From: a virus
Virus record (IMG/VR): IMGVR_UViG_3300030520_000050
Location: 1 to 43,229 of that record
Length of the DNA: 43,229 bases
Direction: 5' to 3' (one strand)
Part shown: piece after piece, positions 35,560-43,229 of the stretch
Position numbering within the stretch: position 1 is the stretch's first letter
Layout of the letters: every line of letters starts with the position of its first letter
Notes under the pieces: model-generated
What the model was told of the DNA's origin: nothing
The model's input: the letters and a program-made list of their open reading frames with translations, nothing else
Database searches by the model: none
Position numbers and translations under genes: made by a program

Positions 35560-38500
35560 TTACCTGTCTTGTGTATGCAAGAAGTTGCCAACCGCGGACA
35601 GGATCATCGGATACGGCCCTGTCACGGACCAGTAGGTCATGCTGTCGAAGCTGTAAGCATCACTAATCACATCCCACTTTATCCCGGAGAACGCCTGCGA
35701 TGCAAGATATGGTGTGCCGCCATCGCTCTTGAAGATCATCGGCAGCACGTTGGCCGCGGTGGTTCCGATCGACGGCCCAGCAGGCGTGTTGTTCATCACG
35801 GCCGAATACATGTGCGAGCGCCGGGTCTTGCCTGTCGGCGGTCCGTTCTGCGCGCCAGCTTCCTGTGGCGTCGCCGGCCGGAGGCGCTGTCCGATGGATG
35901 TATACGGAATGCCGACAAGGGCGGGCACCGTGGCCGCCATGATGGCCACCGAGATCGGGTTGAACGCCGAGTAGGGGAAGTATTCCGCCCAGTCGGTGAA
36001 GGTGCTCGAGGTGCCACTAAGTGGCGTTGGCGCACCGGTGGTCCCTGAATTGTAGTTGAACCTGGCCGACACGGAGTTGCTCACTCCGTTGAAGAGCTGC
36101 TGCGTGGCTGTCGGATCCAGCGCGCAGCCGGCGATCGTGAACTCGAGATTGGCCACTCCGGTCAGGGTGTTGAGCCCGTAGAAGTTGCCCCCCTGGTCCA
36201 TGAACCCGTAGATGCCATTGGTGATGTTGCTGAAGCCAGGGCCTTGGGAGTTGGTCACCGTGCCAGTAGTGGCCAGCTTCCACATCAGCCCGCCACTGAT
36301 CGAGTTGATCTTGATGATGTAGGTATTGCTGTTGCCGGTGCCCGAGACGAACGCGATGATGTTGCCATCCGTCTGGTCGTAGCCGAAGTCCGGGCAAGTG
36401 ACCGCGGACCAGCCGGCGTCTATCGAGGCCGCGGCGATCGTGCCGATCGTGTTCACCGCGATGGCTGACTGGTTCGGGATCGTGTAGACCGTCCATGGGC
36501 TGTTGGGCGGCTCCTGAGTAGTTGGGCTGCTACCGGTGTTTTGGTAAACCTGCACGCCATTAGTGACGATCGCGTCCACGCCATACGTCCCGGTCGCCCA
36601 GGCCGTGTAACTGGTGTAGTTATTCTTCGCCGTCTCGCCGATCGATATGACGGTCGTCGTCAGGGCGGACGCGTTGGCGCCCTGCGAAGGACTGACCCCG
36701 ATGACTGAGCCAGCGCCAGAGCCAGACGCGCCAGTGCGATAGGTGTAGTGTGGCCCCGGCGAGGCTTGCTGGTAGTCCGCGTAGCGCCCCTCGGTGATGT
36801 CCACCACCCAGAGGTTGCCGCCGCTGTGTGAACCCACCAGGAAGAGATGACCGCCAGCCACGCAGAACGCGGAGCCCACGGTGGGCGTGCCCACGGCGAA
36901 GTAAGGGCTCGAGCTGCCCGAGCTGGTGCCGAAGAGGGCCACCGGCACGAGCGTCCCCGCGGGCAACTGGAAGATCGCGCTGTTGCTCGAGGAGGCATCA
37001 TAGAGGTAGAAGTTGCCATCCTGGCCAGCCCCCGTCCCGAAGGGCATGGCATCCGCGATCGTGCCGGAAATGGTGGACAGCGTGAGGCTGGCGATCTGCG
37101 CGCGCGTGGTCACGTTGAAGCTCTTGAGGAACCCCGCGGAGTTGTCCATGAACCAGAGGATGTTGTTGCCCCAGTCCTGGGATACCTGGGTCGTGCCGCC
37201 CGAGCTGGTGCTGGCGGCATACTCGCCTATCGTGGCCGGCGTAGCCGAGTAACTCGCGGGAGGGGTAGTGATGACTTTGGCGAAACCTGTTGATAAGCCT
37301 GGTTGACCAGTGCTGGGGTAGGCGAGCATGTAAGCCTGTGTAAACAGTCCGTCTGGGTCCGATCCATAGGGCACTGTAATAGAGCCCGTAGCATCAACCG
37401 TGTAAGATCCGCAGTTGAGCCCGGCGATGAAGGCGGTAACCGACAGACCAACAAGCGGCCAGAACCCTGACAGAACAACTGAGCCGCTTCCCGTATCGAC
37501 AATGGCAGTTGGAGCACGCGCGTCGTCGAGGAAATAGGAGCCGTCAAGGGGGTCGCCTTCCTGAAACATGCGTTGCGAAACTTCGACCACGTAGACCGCG
37601 GAGTTGGCCGGCGCGGTCGCCACCATCGTCAGGGCATCATACGTGCCGGATACATCTGGCCCGACTGAGATGGAGTTGACGGCTCGGGTGGCGTTAGAGG
37701 TTGTGGGGGCGAGCTGATGTCGATGCCAACCGACGAATGTAGGCTCTTCACTGATGAAGGAGGTGAGGCGTCGGTAGGTGCATCCAGCGAGACCCCCGAG
37801 CTTGTTGATCGTCCAGAGTATAGGGTTAGGGGTTTCAGCCCATTGTATCTGGGCAAAGCCAGGGCGTCCAATATGCCTTGCACGAAGGGAGAGATTGGGT
37901 GCCGCGAACTTTCCGGTGAATACGTCGGAGATAAGTTCCAAAACTCGCTGGGCGAACCGTTGAACGAGAAGAACAGAAAATCCTGATTTAGCCGGCTGAA
38001 CATTGGCGCACCCATACTTCGTGACCCTGTGAGCCTGGATCGAGGTTGGCGTGAGCGGGTCGTTGTTGGCGGACGCCATGACGTTCCACTCGCCCGCGGA
38101 CGATCCGACCATCATACCCTGTGGCCCGCTCTGAGCCCAGAAGTTCGTGTTACTGGTTTCCTCACCCGCCGTCAACTGATACGTGATCGCCGAGCTGTCC
38201 GACACGTTGCCGTAGACATCCGTGGGAGACATGGAGTTGTAACTCTGAGCGAAGGCGAACGTCACCGAAGCGCAGATGTAGTTGGTCCAAAGCGACCAGA
38301 GCCGCCCCTCGTGGGCGGTGCCCGCGGTCGGGTAGCCGTTCGCTCCACCGAAGAGGCCGAGCTGCCAATAGTTGATCGGGTTCGCGTAGAAGAGATTGCT
38401 GGTGAGCGTGACGGTGATCTGGTTCCCGGAGACCGCGGTGATCGTGCCGTAGACCCAGTTGGCCAGTTGTGGATTGATCGCCCAGTCGCCTGGGCTTGTG

Positions 38501-39537
38501 TCCGGGGTGTTGGCGAGGTTGCTGTTGATCAGCGAGGTGTAGTAGTTACCCGGCCCGGTGCCAGTGCCCGCGGGGTAGAGCACGTTCTGGTTCAGGCTGT
38601 ATGTCGTGCCAGCCTGCCATAGCAGAGGCTCGGATAGGAAGCGCACAGTGCGCCCTATGTCCGCGGAAGTCGGGCTACCTTGGTTCGGGCCGAAGCCTCC
38701 GGTCAGCGTGAAGTTGACGGATCCGCTCTGGCCGCTTGGATTGGCGACCTGGCCGAAGACCGCCTGGTAGTATGGCCCGTCCTGGAAGAGCCAGGTGCCC
38801 GCGCTGAACTGAGAGAACCGCTGGTCCGCGGTGTCGAGTGAGTCGAAACTGATCTGCTGGGTCGGGTAGTTCGGGTGGTAGAGCACGAGCTGCGCGCCGG
38901 CCATCGCCGCGGTCACCTGAGCAGCATCACCGGCCAGAACATAGGGGTTGGTCAGCACCAGGACGCGCGCCATCACGGCGGTCATCGTGGTGCCATTCCA
39001 GTTGTTGATCGCCGGCAGCGCGTTGTCTCCGGTGATCGGATCCGTCAGGCTATAGAGCCCGGTGCCGATCTTGGTCAACAGGAAGTCCCGGTTCAGCATC
39101 TTTGCCAGCGCGCCGATCTGGCCCGAGGTCACCAGGAAGTTGACGACATCCCCGGTGTCATAGTTACAGAGGGGATCGACCGCGACCGTCAGGGGAGTAG
39201 TGGTCTGGATTGATATTACGTTGAAGCCACTATCGAACACATGGTTCGTGCCACTCCAGATCCGGCAGACGTTCGCCGATGGGCCGCTGTCAACTTCGAC
39301 CGTGTAGGGCGCACCCTCGGTGAAGTTGAACGGAAACATATAAGTCTTGTGGCCGAAGTCCGTGAAGCCCGCCAGCGCGAAGCCTGGCCTGCGCGTCCAC
39401 GCGCCTTCCTCGAGCGGAAAGGCATTGAAGCAGACATTCATCCCTGTCTTATATTTTGGATCGTCCTGGCGGCCTTGCGCGCTTAACGACCACTCGCCGC
39501 CTAAAAATGAACACTGGAGGTTTGATGCGTCGGCCAT
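35560..39537 (-). CDS. Tail nozzle-like protein with extra beta-propeller-like region
   Basis: 1325-aa protein. The N-terminus (LGGEWSLSAQGRQDDPKYKTGMNVCFNAFP) has the character of podovirus nozzle (tail tubular protein B) proteins and follows the gatekeeper gene. Nozzles are usually about 600-900 aa. The extra length includes a region at about 780-1170 with repeated strands (NILWFMDNSAGFLKSFNV, FYLYDASSSNSAIFQL, LFLVGSHSGGNLWVVDI) that looks like a beta-propeller. Six to twelve copies would form the tail tip, and the extra domain could contact the host surface or degrade glycans. ATG 39537 overlaps the lipoprotein stop (TAATG). Confidence 0.8.
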   Translation of the reverse strand: MADASNLQCSFLGGEWSLSAQGRQDDPKYKTGMNVCFNAFPLEEGAWTRRPGFALAGFTDFGHKTYMFPFNFTEGAPYTVEVDSGPSANVCRIWSGTNHVFDSGFNVISIQTTTPLTVAVDPLCNYDTGDVVNFLVTSGQIGALAKMLNRDFLLTKIGTGLYSLTDPITGDNALPAINNWNGTTMTAVMARVLVLTNPYVLAGDAAQVTAAMAGAQLVLYHPNYPTQQISFDSLDTADQRFSQFSAGTWLFQDGPYYQAVFGQVANPSGQSGSVNFTLTGGFGPNQGSPTSADIGRTVRFLSEPLLWQAGTTYSLNQNVLYPAGTGTGPGNYYTSLINSNLANTPDTSPGDWAINPQLANWVYGTITAVSGNQITVTLTSNLFYANPINYWQLGLFGGANGYPTAGTAHEGRLWSLWTNYICASVTFAFAQSYNSMSPTDVYGNVSDSSAITYQLTAGEETSNTNFWAQSGPQGMMVGSSAGEWNVMASANNDPLTPTSIQAHRVTKYGCANVQPAKSGFSVLLVQRFAQRVLELISDVFTGKFAAPNLSLRARHIGRPGFAQIQWAETPNPILWTINKLGGLAGCTYRRLTSFISEEPTFVGWHRHQLAPTTSNATRAVNSISVGPDVSGTYDALTMVATAPANSAVYVVEVSQRMFQEGDPLDGSYFLDDARAPTAIVDTGSGSVVLSGFWPLVGLSVTAFIAGLNCGSYTVDATGSITVPYGSDPDGLFTQAYMLAYPSTGQPGLSTGFAKVITTPPASYSATPATIGEYAASTSSGGTTQVSQDWGNNILWFMDNSAGFLKSFNVTTRAQIASLTLSTISGTIADAMPFGTGAGQDGNFYLYDASSSNSAIFQLPAGTLVPVALFGTSSGSSSPYFAVGTPTVGSAFCVAGGHLFLVGSHSGGNLWVVDITEGRYADYQQASPGPHYTYRTGASGSGAGSVIGVSPSQGANASALTTTVISIGETAKNNYTSYTAWATGTYGVDAIVTNGVQVYQNTGSSPTTQEPPNSPWTVYTIPNQSAIAVNTIGTIAAASIDAGWSAVTCPDFGYDQTDGNIIAFVSGTGNSNTYIIKINSISGGLMWKLATTGTVTNSQGPGFSNITNGIYGFMDQGGNFYGLNTLTGVANLEFTIAGCALDPTATQQLFNGVSNSVSARFNYNSGTTGAPTPLSGTSSTFTDWAEYFPYSAFNPISVAIMAATVPALVGIPYTSIGQRLRPATPQEAGAQNGPPTGKTRRSHMYSAVMNNTPAGPSIGTTAANVLPMIFKSDGGTPYLASQAFSGIKWDVISDAYSFDSMTYWSVTGPYPMILSAVGNFLHTQDR

Positions 39538-39779
39538 TAGGGCACTCGCCCTACCAGGGTGCTGGAGACCGCGGTGTTGTTGATCGTCCCGACGACCTGG
39601 CCCACGCCTTGCATGATGCCGGGCTGACTGACGACGGCCTGGTTCTTGTTCAGGTTGACCACGCAGAAGCCCACGAGCGCGCCAGTATAGCACTGGGCGA
39701 GCTGGGTCTTATCGACCCCCGAGACCTGATAAGCCTGGGTGCAGCCGGCCAGAAGGAGAATGAGAAGCAGAGCGCGCAT
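39537..39779 (-). CDS. Lipoprotein encoded between gatekeeper and nozzle genes
   Basis: 80-aa precursor: MRALLLILLLAGC is a short lipoprotein signal with lipobox LLAG-C13. The mature part is neutral, Val/Asn/Gln-rich, with two further Cys (about 30 and 39). It is co-transcribed with tail genes. Possible roles are receptor masking (superinfection exclusion), an envelope function in lysis, or a short tail-associated protein with a cryptic lipobox. It starts just after AGGTGG at the end of the gatekeeper gene. Confidence 0.68.
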   Translation of the reverse strand: MRALLLILLLAGCTQAYQVSGVDKTQLAQCYTGALVGFCVVNLNKNQAVVSQPGIMQGVGQVVGTINNTAVSSTLVGRVP

Positions 39780-39782
39780 GGA

Positions 39783-41123
39783 TCACCACCTGCATGTCAA
39801 ATAGTCATCCTCGGGCGGCTCGGTAGGTCCTTCCTCGATCCCGTTCACTACTCGAGCCTCAGTCATGACGACCCGGTAGATGCCCTGACACGTCTTAACC
39901 TTCTCCGCGCTCTGGGTCAATGGCTCGCAAACTTCCATCCCAATGCGGGCGGCCCAGCCTTCGCAGAACATGTCATCCATGGAGGCTACGTTGCTCGTGT
40001 CCGCGACGAACCGAAACGTGATCGGATATGCTTCAGAAGAGACAAAGAAGTTTCCCTCGAAAACCCAATCGTCATAAGCGCGTCCAGACGGCGCCCCGAG
40101 GTAGGAGGTGCTGCCCGCCTTCGGGGCTTGCGGGGCTTCTTTGAGGTATCCGTAGGGGAGGATGAAGACATTCTGACTGGCGTCCTCTGAGAGCGGCCCG
40201 GCGCCGAGCGGGTAGAGAATATTGTAGGCCACCAGACTGGCGTAAGTCAACTGGAGCCACTCGCCCGATTGGGCCAGAGGATCCGCGGAGTTGTTGCTGG
40301 TCAGCGACCGCCAGAGCGTAAGCGTGCCGGCCGGCTGGACGACACAGTTGAAGGTGAGGCCCACACCAGAACCAGGTTGAGCCCCGCCTGTCGCAGAAGA
40401 CGCAGCCTCAGTCGTTCCATCCGAGGAGACCGGATAAAGATTGCCAGGGCTAGTAAGCGTATAGCCAGTAACAACGCCACCCGTCTCAGTGGTGACAATG
40501 TAGGTCGCGTCATTGCTGGCCCCCGTCATTGTGAGTGTGCCGGTGTCGCCCACCGCGTAACCCGTGCCGCCCGTGGCCAGAGCCGACGAGGAGATTGGGC
40601 CAGTAGTGGTTGAGCTGCGATAGACTATATCACCTACCATGTAGGCTGTCGAACTGATCCCGGTGGTCGGGGTGGACGACGTGGGGGCATACCATTGGTC
40701 GATCACCAGCGGGCCGAAGTATTCTTCCCACACCTGGTTGCCGAACACGTCCACGGAGGTATCCGCTCCGGGGGTCTGCCCTACGGTGGTATTCATGGCA
40801 ACGTAAAGCTGAAGAGACCCACTCGAGTTATATACGACCACCGCGCCAGCAACATAGGTCGTGCCAGTCGCCCAGGTGGACGGGACGAACAGCTTCATGC
40901 TGGTGGTCATGGGGAAGAGGCGGGTCTTCTTGATCGAGAAGCGCCATGCGTTGCGGCGCAACTCCGCGCGCCTCACTTTGTGGTAGACGCGGCTGACTTC
41001 ATCATTCTGCTTGGTGTCATCCCCACCCGACCCGAGGGTCGTGATGTAGGTCGCGCCGACGTGCTGAAGCGCGCGGTTGGCTACATCTTCGGGGGTGAGG
41101 AAGCGGGTCGGCGTGGTGACCAT
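39783..41123 (-). CDS. Gatekeeper (tail tubular protein A-like) with large insertion
   Basis: 446-aa protein. The N-terminal helical part (EDVANRALQHVGATYITTL; VYHKVRRAELRRNAWRFSI, to about residue 70) and the C-terminal helices (DMFCEGWAARIGMEVCEPLTQSAEKVKTC..) match the gp11-type gatekeeper, which forms a dodecameric ring under the portal. Between them lie about 290 residues of Thr/Ser/Gly-rich beta sequence (SSALATGGTGYAVGDTGTLTM), while T7 gp11 is under 200 aa. The insertion may form an external appendage or fibre attachment. ATG 41123; ends LTCRW with the TGG contributing to the next ribosome binding site. Confidence 0.83.
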   Translation of the reverse strand: MVTTPTRFLTPEDVANRALQHVGATYITTLGSGGDDTKQNDEVSRVYHKVRRAELRRNAWRFSIKKTRLFPMTTSMKLFVPSTWATGTTYVAGAVVVYNSSGSLQLYVAMNTTVGQTPGADTSVDVFGNQVWEEYFGPLVIDQWYAPTSSTPTTGISSTAYMVGDIVYRSSTTTGPISSSALATGGTGYAVGDTGTLTMTGASNDATYIVTTETGGVVTGYTLTSPGNLYPVSSDGTTEAASSATGGAQPGSGVGLTFNCVVQPAGTLTLWRSLTSNNSADPLAQSGEWLQLTYASLVAYNILYPLGAGPLSEDASQNVFILPYGYLKEAPQAPKAGSTSYLGAPSGRAYDDWVFEGNFFVSSEAYPITFRFVADTSNVASMDDMFCEGWAARIGMEVCEPLTQSAEKVKTCQGIYRVVMTEARVVNGIEEGPTEPPEDDYLTCRW

Positions 41124-41126
41124 GGA

Positions 41127-41621
41127 TCACCCAATTTCGACGAGTGTCACCGTGATGGAGGTGATGAAGCTGTCTGACGCGGTGGTCAGCGAGTATGCGC
41201 CCAGATCGAACCAATACTGTTGGCCCGCCGTCAGGCCCTTGGCGAGACCAGTCAGATCCACGGGGCAGAGGTTGTCGCCGATCGTGGTCAGCACAACGCC
41301 GTTGGAGACCATGGTCGGGTTGCCGATCGCGACCGCGCCACCTGGCAGAGCAGCGGCGTTCGCTGGCGCGGCCACGCCAGAAACCATCGGGCCGTAATAC
41401 ATCTGAAGCGCGATGCCCACGCCAACGGCGCCCGAGGAGACCCAGTTCACCGTGCCCGAGATATTGGCCAGCACACAACCAAGCGACAACTGCGGAGTGA
41501 TCAGCGCGCCGAGACCTTGCATCTTGTAGGTCGCGGTGGTGGATGCCGGCGCAGTCGGGTTCGCCGGGGTCGTCATTGCGACCGATGGCGCGATATACTG
41601 CTGGTTGATGTTGATCGGCAT
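41127..41621 (-). CDS. Structural protein of the head/tail operon
   Basis: 164-aa protein starting MPININQQYIAPSVAMTT. It is beta-rich with many Thr, Ala, Gly and Val and few charges (ATYKMQGLGALITPQLSLG; SFITSITVTLVEIG). This composition suits a virion surface protein, such as a head fibre, decoration or tail protein. No family is recognised. It lies between a 67-aa gene and the gatekeeper. Confidence 0.65.
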   Translation of the reverse strand: MPININQQYIAPSVAMTTPANPTAPASTTATYKMQGLGALITPQLSLGCVLANISGTVNWVSSGAVGVGIALQMYYGPMVSGVAAPANAAALPGGAVAIGNPTMVSNGVVLTTIGDNLCPVDLTGLAKGLTAGQQYWFDLGAYSLTTASDSFITSITVTLVEIG

Positions 41622-41632
41622 GGCGTTCGTCC

Positions 41633-41836
41633 TTATTCGGGGAAGAACGCGGAGCGTCCATCCAACAGATAGCGTAGGATGTTGTCCGTAAGCTCCTTGG
41701 CCTCCGAACGAAGTGTGCCCTTACCGGTGTCAATCCGCAACTCGATATCCGTGCTCTGCGTGCTCGAGCCCTCTAAGCACACTTCAGGTCCAGCGGAGTT
41801 CTGGCCGCGGTTGATGCCGATGTAGATGCTGGCCAT
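41633..41836 (-). CDS. 67-aa small virion-operon protein
   Basis: Starts MASIYIGINRGQNSAGPEVC. The first half is beta-like; the second half contains DIELRIDTGKGTLRSEAKELTDNILRYLLDG, a strand followed by an amphipathic helix. No known family is recognised. ATG 41836 follows AAGGAG. It is co-directional with and nine bases from the preceding gene. Confidence 0.65.
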   Translation of the reverse strand: MASIYIGINRGQNSAGPEVCLEGSSTQSTDIELRIDTGKGTLRSEAKELTDNILRYLLDGRSAFFPE

Positions 41837-41845
41837 GATGGCTCC

Positions 41846-42478
41846 TTAGATAACGAAGGACAGGCGCACGCCGATCGAGGAGGTCGTGACAGCCGTGGTC
41901 GCGCCGGTCGTCAGCTTGATCAGGATGTCGAACATTCCGCCCGGCATGACCGAGAAGCCGAAGATCTGCCACAGCGGCGTGTTGCAGCCGGTCACCAGAT
42001 CGTAATAGGTGATCGAGCCGTTGTTGGTCAGGTTCACCGGAAGCTGGATGGTCGTATCGTTGACCTGGGTCCAGCTGCCGAAGAGCTGGTTCGCGGCGGT
42101 ATAGGTCGCCGGCACAACCACGGTGCCCGTGTTGGCGGTCGTCGGGATGTTGCCCTGGTTGGCGACCGCGGTGCCGTCATCCGTGCTGTCCGAGAAGGCC
42201 ACGTTGATCGCCAGCACCGGGTTTTCGCCCGCGCTGTCGAGTGGGCCGTCGAGGAAGAGCGAGAAGTCTTTGACGATCGCGTTCACCGGGAACCGGCAGA
42301 GCCGATACAGCGAGTTGGTCGCGTAAGTCACACCAGTCACGTAGTCGGTGTTCATACGCAGGAGACCGGCTACACCCTGGCCTTCGGTCGGTTGGACGAC
42401 ACCCGCGGTTGCCCCGGTGCCGCCAGCCGTTACGCTGTCCCAGTCGGTGATGACGGTAGATTTGATGGTCTCGGCCAT
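41846..42478 (-). CDS. Probable head decoration or minor structural protein
   Basis: 210-aa protein starting MAETIKSTVITDWDS, mostly beta strands with Thr/Val/Asn. It includes FSLFLDGPLDSAGENPVLAINVAFSDS, a pattern expected of a jelly-roll or Ig-like decoration protein. It is the first gene after the major capsid protein, the common position for capsid stabilisers. CCGGAGAGACCACC lies before ATG 42478, and a hairpin separates it from the capsid gene. No specific family match is claimed. Confidence 0.65.
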   Translation of the reverse strand: MAETIKSTVITDWDSVTAGGTGATAGVVQPTEGQGVAGLLRMNTDYVTGVTYATNSLYRLCRFPVNAIVKDFSLFLDGPLDSAGENPVLAINVAFSDSTDDGTAVANQGNIPTTANTGTVVVPATYTAANQLFGSWTQVNDTTIQLPVNLTNNGSITYYDLVTGCNTPLWQIFGFSVMPGGMFDILIKLTTGATTAVTTSSIGVRLSFVI

Positions 42479-42497
42479 GGTGGTCTCTCCGGTGAGT

Positions 42498-42522
42498 GGA
42501 GGAAGCTTTTACGGCTCCCTCC
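42498..42522 (-). promoter_or_regulatory. Hairpin after the major capsid gene
   Basis: In the minus-strand transcript GGAGGGAGC (42522-42514) pairs with GCTTCCTCC (42506-42498), nine pairs including one G-U, around a seven-base loop. No U-tract follows, so it is at most a partial terminator. It may stabilise the capsid message or reduce downstream expression. Confidence 0.45.
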
Positions 42523-42529
42523 CTCAAGG

Positions 42530-43229
42530 TTACGGGGTGATGTCGGCGCCGGTCGTGTCGGCGGCGAGAATTTGGATGACCTTGCCCAACTGGGTCCGGG
42601 TCGCGCCATACATGTGCTTCGCGTAGATCTGCCAGGGCTGGCTCGACAGGTCGATACGGCGGTCCATCTGGACCTCCATGTCTTTCCACATGCCGAGATA
42701 CATGCCCGACTTCGCCCAGGCGTAGCACTGACGGAGGCTCGCGGTGCCGGGCGACAGACGCTCGGAAACGGTGATGTCAAAGCCAAGGAACTGAGTGAGC
42801 TTGCCGTTGGTCAGGATCGGACGATCGGCGAACTCGGTGCTCACCACCTGGACCTGTTGCAGCAGATCGCTCTCCTGCTTGGACCCAATGAGCAACGACA
42901 GCGGATCGGTGTCCACGTCAACGTGGTAGTGACGCATGATGCGGCGTGCTTCGATGATCTTGGCCACCGTCAAGCCAGTGGAGGCCGAAGATCCGAAGGT
43001 GTCGGACACGCCATACGTGGTGGTGGAAGCCGTCTCGCCCGTCAGGTTCGCGGCGTCCTGGCCGGTCTGCGCGGTGCCGAAGAAGGCGGCGATGATCGCG
43101 TCATCCCAGTCACGTCCGAACGCCATCGCGGTGTTCTGGGCATACATGGACTTCGGATCGACGACCGTCTGGTATTCGTCGAACTGATCGACCAACTGCG
43201 GAAGCTCGCGCTCTTGTGGGAACACCCAC
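42530..43229 (-). CDS. Major capsid protein (5' end cut by window)
   Basis: C-terminal 232 residues; the frame is open to the right edge, so the N-terminus is missing. It contains MYAQNTAMAFGRDWDDAIIAAFFGTA, IEARRIMRHYHVDVDTDPL and the late segment SGMYLGMWKDMEVQMDRRIDL, with the beta/alpha pattern of an HK97-fold coat protein. It resembles the capsid family of BPP-1-like podoviruses, though that match is from memory. It would form the icosahedral shell with the scaffold at the other end of the contig. It is followed by a hairpin and a putative decoration gene. Confidence 0.83.
   Translation of the reverse strand, partial: WVFPQERELPQLVDQFDEYQTVVDPKSMYAQNTAMAFGRDWDDAIIAAFFGTAQTGQDAANLTGETASTTTYGVSDTFGSSASTGLTVAKIIEARRIMRHYHVDVDTDPLSLLIGSKQESDLLQQVQVVSTEFADRPILTNGKLTQFLGFDITVSERLSPGTASLRQCYAWAKSGMYLGMWKDMEVQMDRRIDLSSQPWQIYAKHMYGATRTQLGKVIQILAADTTGADITP

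Noticed and set aside
1-43229. T7-type autonomous transcription
   Set aside because: No single-subunit RNA polymerase gene was found, and sigma70-like promoters precede several operon heads.
1-43229. Temperate phage or prophage
   Set aside because: No integrase, excisionase, attachment site, CI-like repressor or host genes were seen; the ends join as a permuted phage map.
1-43229. tRNA genes
   Set aside because: No cloverleaf with a T-loop GTTCRA and CCA-adjacent stem could be recognised by eye; a covariance search would be needed to exclude them.

Overview
The window reads as a nearly complete genome of a tailed dsDNA phage with podovirus (short-tailed) morphology. It appears as a circularly permuted contig cut between the scaffold gene and the major capsid gene. 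The portal, gatekeeper, nozzle and three internal virion proteins are of podovirus type. I find no phage RNA polymerase, integrase, excisionase, CI-like repressor or reverse transcriptase, so the phage looks lytic and dependent on host RNA polymerase. Several intergenic promoters have the form CTTGACA-N17-(C/T)A.... That form, with the moderately high GC content, suggests an alphaproteobacterial host; this is inference.

Layout. Late genes lie on the minus strand and read leftward from both sides of the cut. From 7.0 kb down to 1: terminase small subunit, four small proteins, terminase large subunit, a 70-aa protein, a GH108-like muramidase with an altered catalytic residue, a 35-aa membrane peptide, portal, two small proteins, a Bbp19-like protein and the scaffold (cut by the window start). 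From 43.2 kb down to 26.4 kb: major capsid protein (cut by the window end), three small structural proteins, gatekeeper, a lipoprotein, a 1325-aa nozzle-like protein, internal virion proteins of 151, 584 and 1550 aa, a repeat-containing tail fibre with a SPRY-like domain, and a 72-aa protein. From 26.4 to 24.1 kb follow nine tiny genes for membrane proteins, lipoproteins and an HEXXH peptidase, probably the lysis and envelope module.

Early and replication genes lie on the plus strand from 7.46 to 24.09 kb. First comes a block of small unknown proteins (7.46-12.36 kb). Next is an SNF2 helicase, and divergent from it on the minus strand a primase-polymerase/helicase fusion (12.33-14.23 kb). A recombination and replication block follows: a DUF2800 nuclease-like protein, a DUF2815 SSB-like protein, family A DNA polymerase, a PD-(D/E)XK resolvase-like nuclease and a metallophosphoesterase. 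Last is a nucleotide-pool block: deoxyribosyltransferase-like protein, dCMP deaminase and a dATP/dGTP diphosphohydrolase-like protein. Plus and minus blocks meet tail to tail at 24.09 kb with an 8-base overlap.

Control. The 7.05-7.46 kb region between the late and early blocks holds an array of CTAGTG/CACTAG inverted repeats. The same half-site brackets a strong promoter at 10.5 kb and sits in the spacer of a late promoter at 26.4 kb, which suggests one DNA-binding regulator. Genes are packed with ATGA, TGATG and TAATG overlaps, and the last codons of many genes double as the next gene's ribosome binding site. The palindrome TGGCCA is strikingly frequent.
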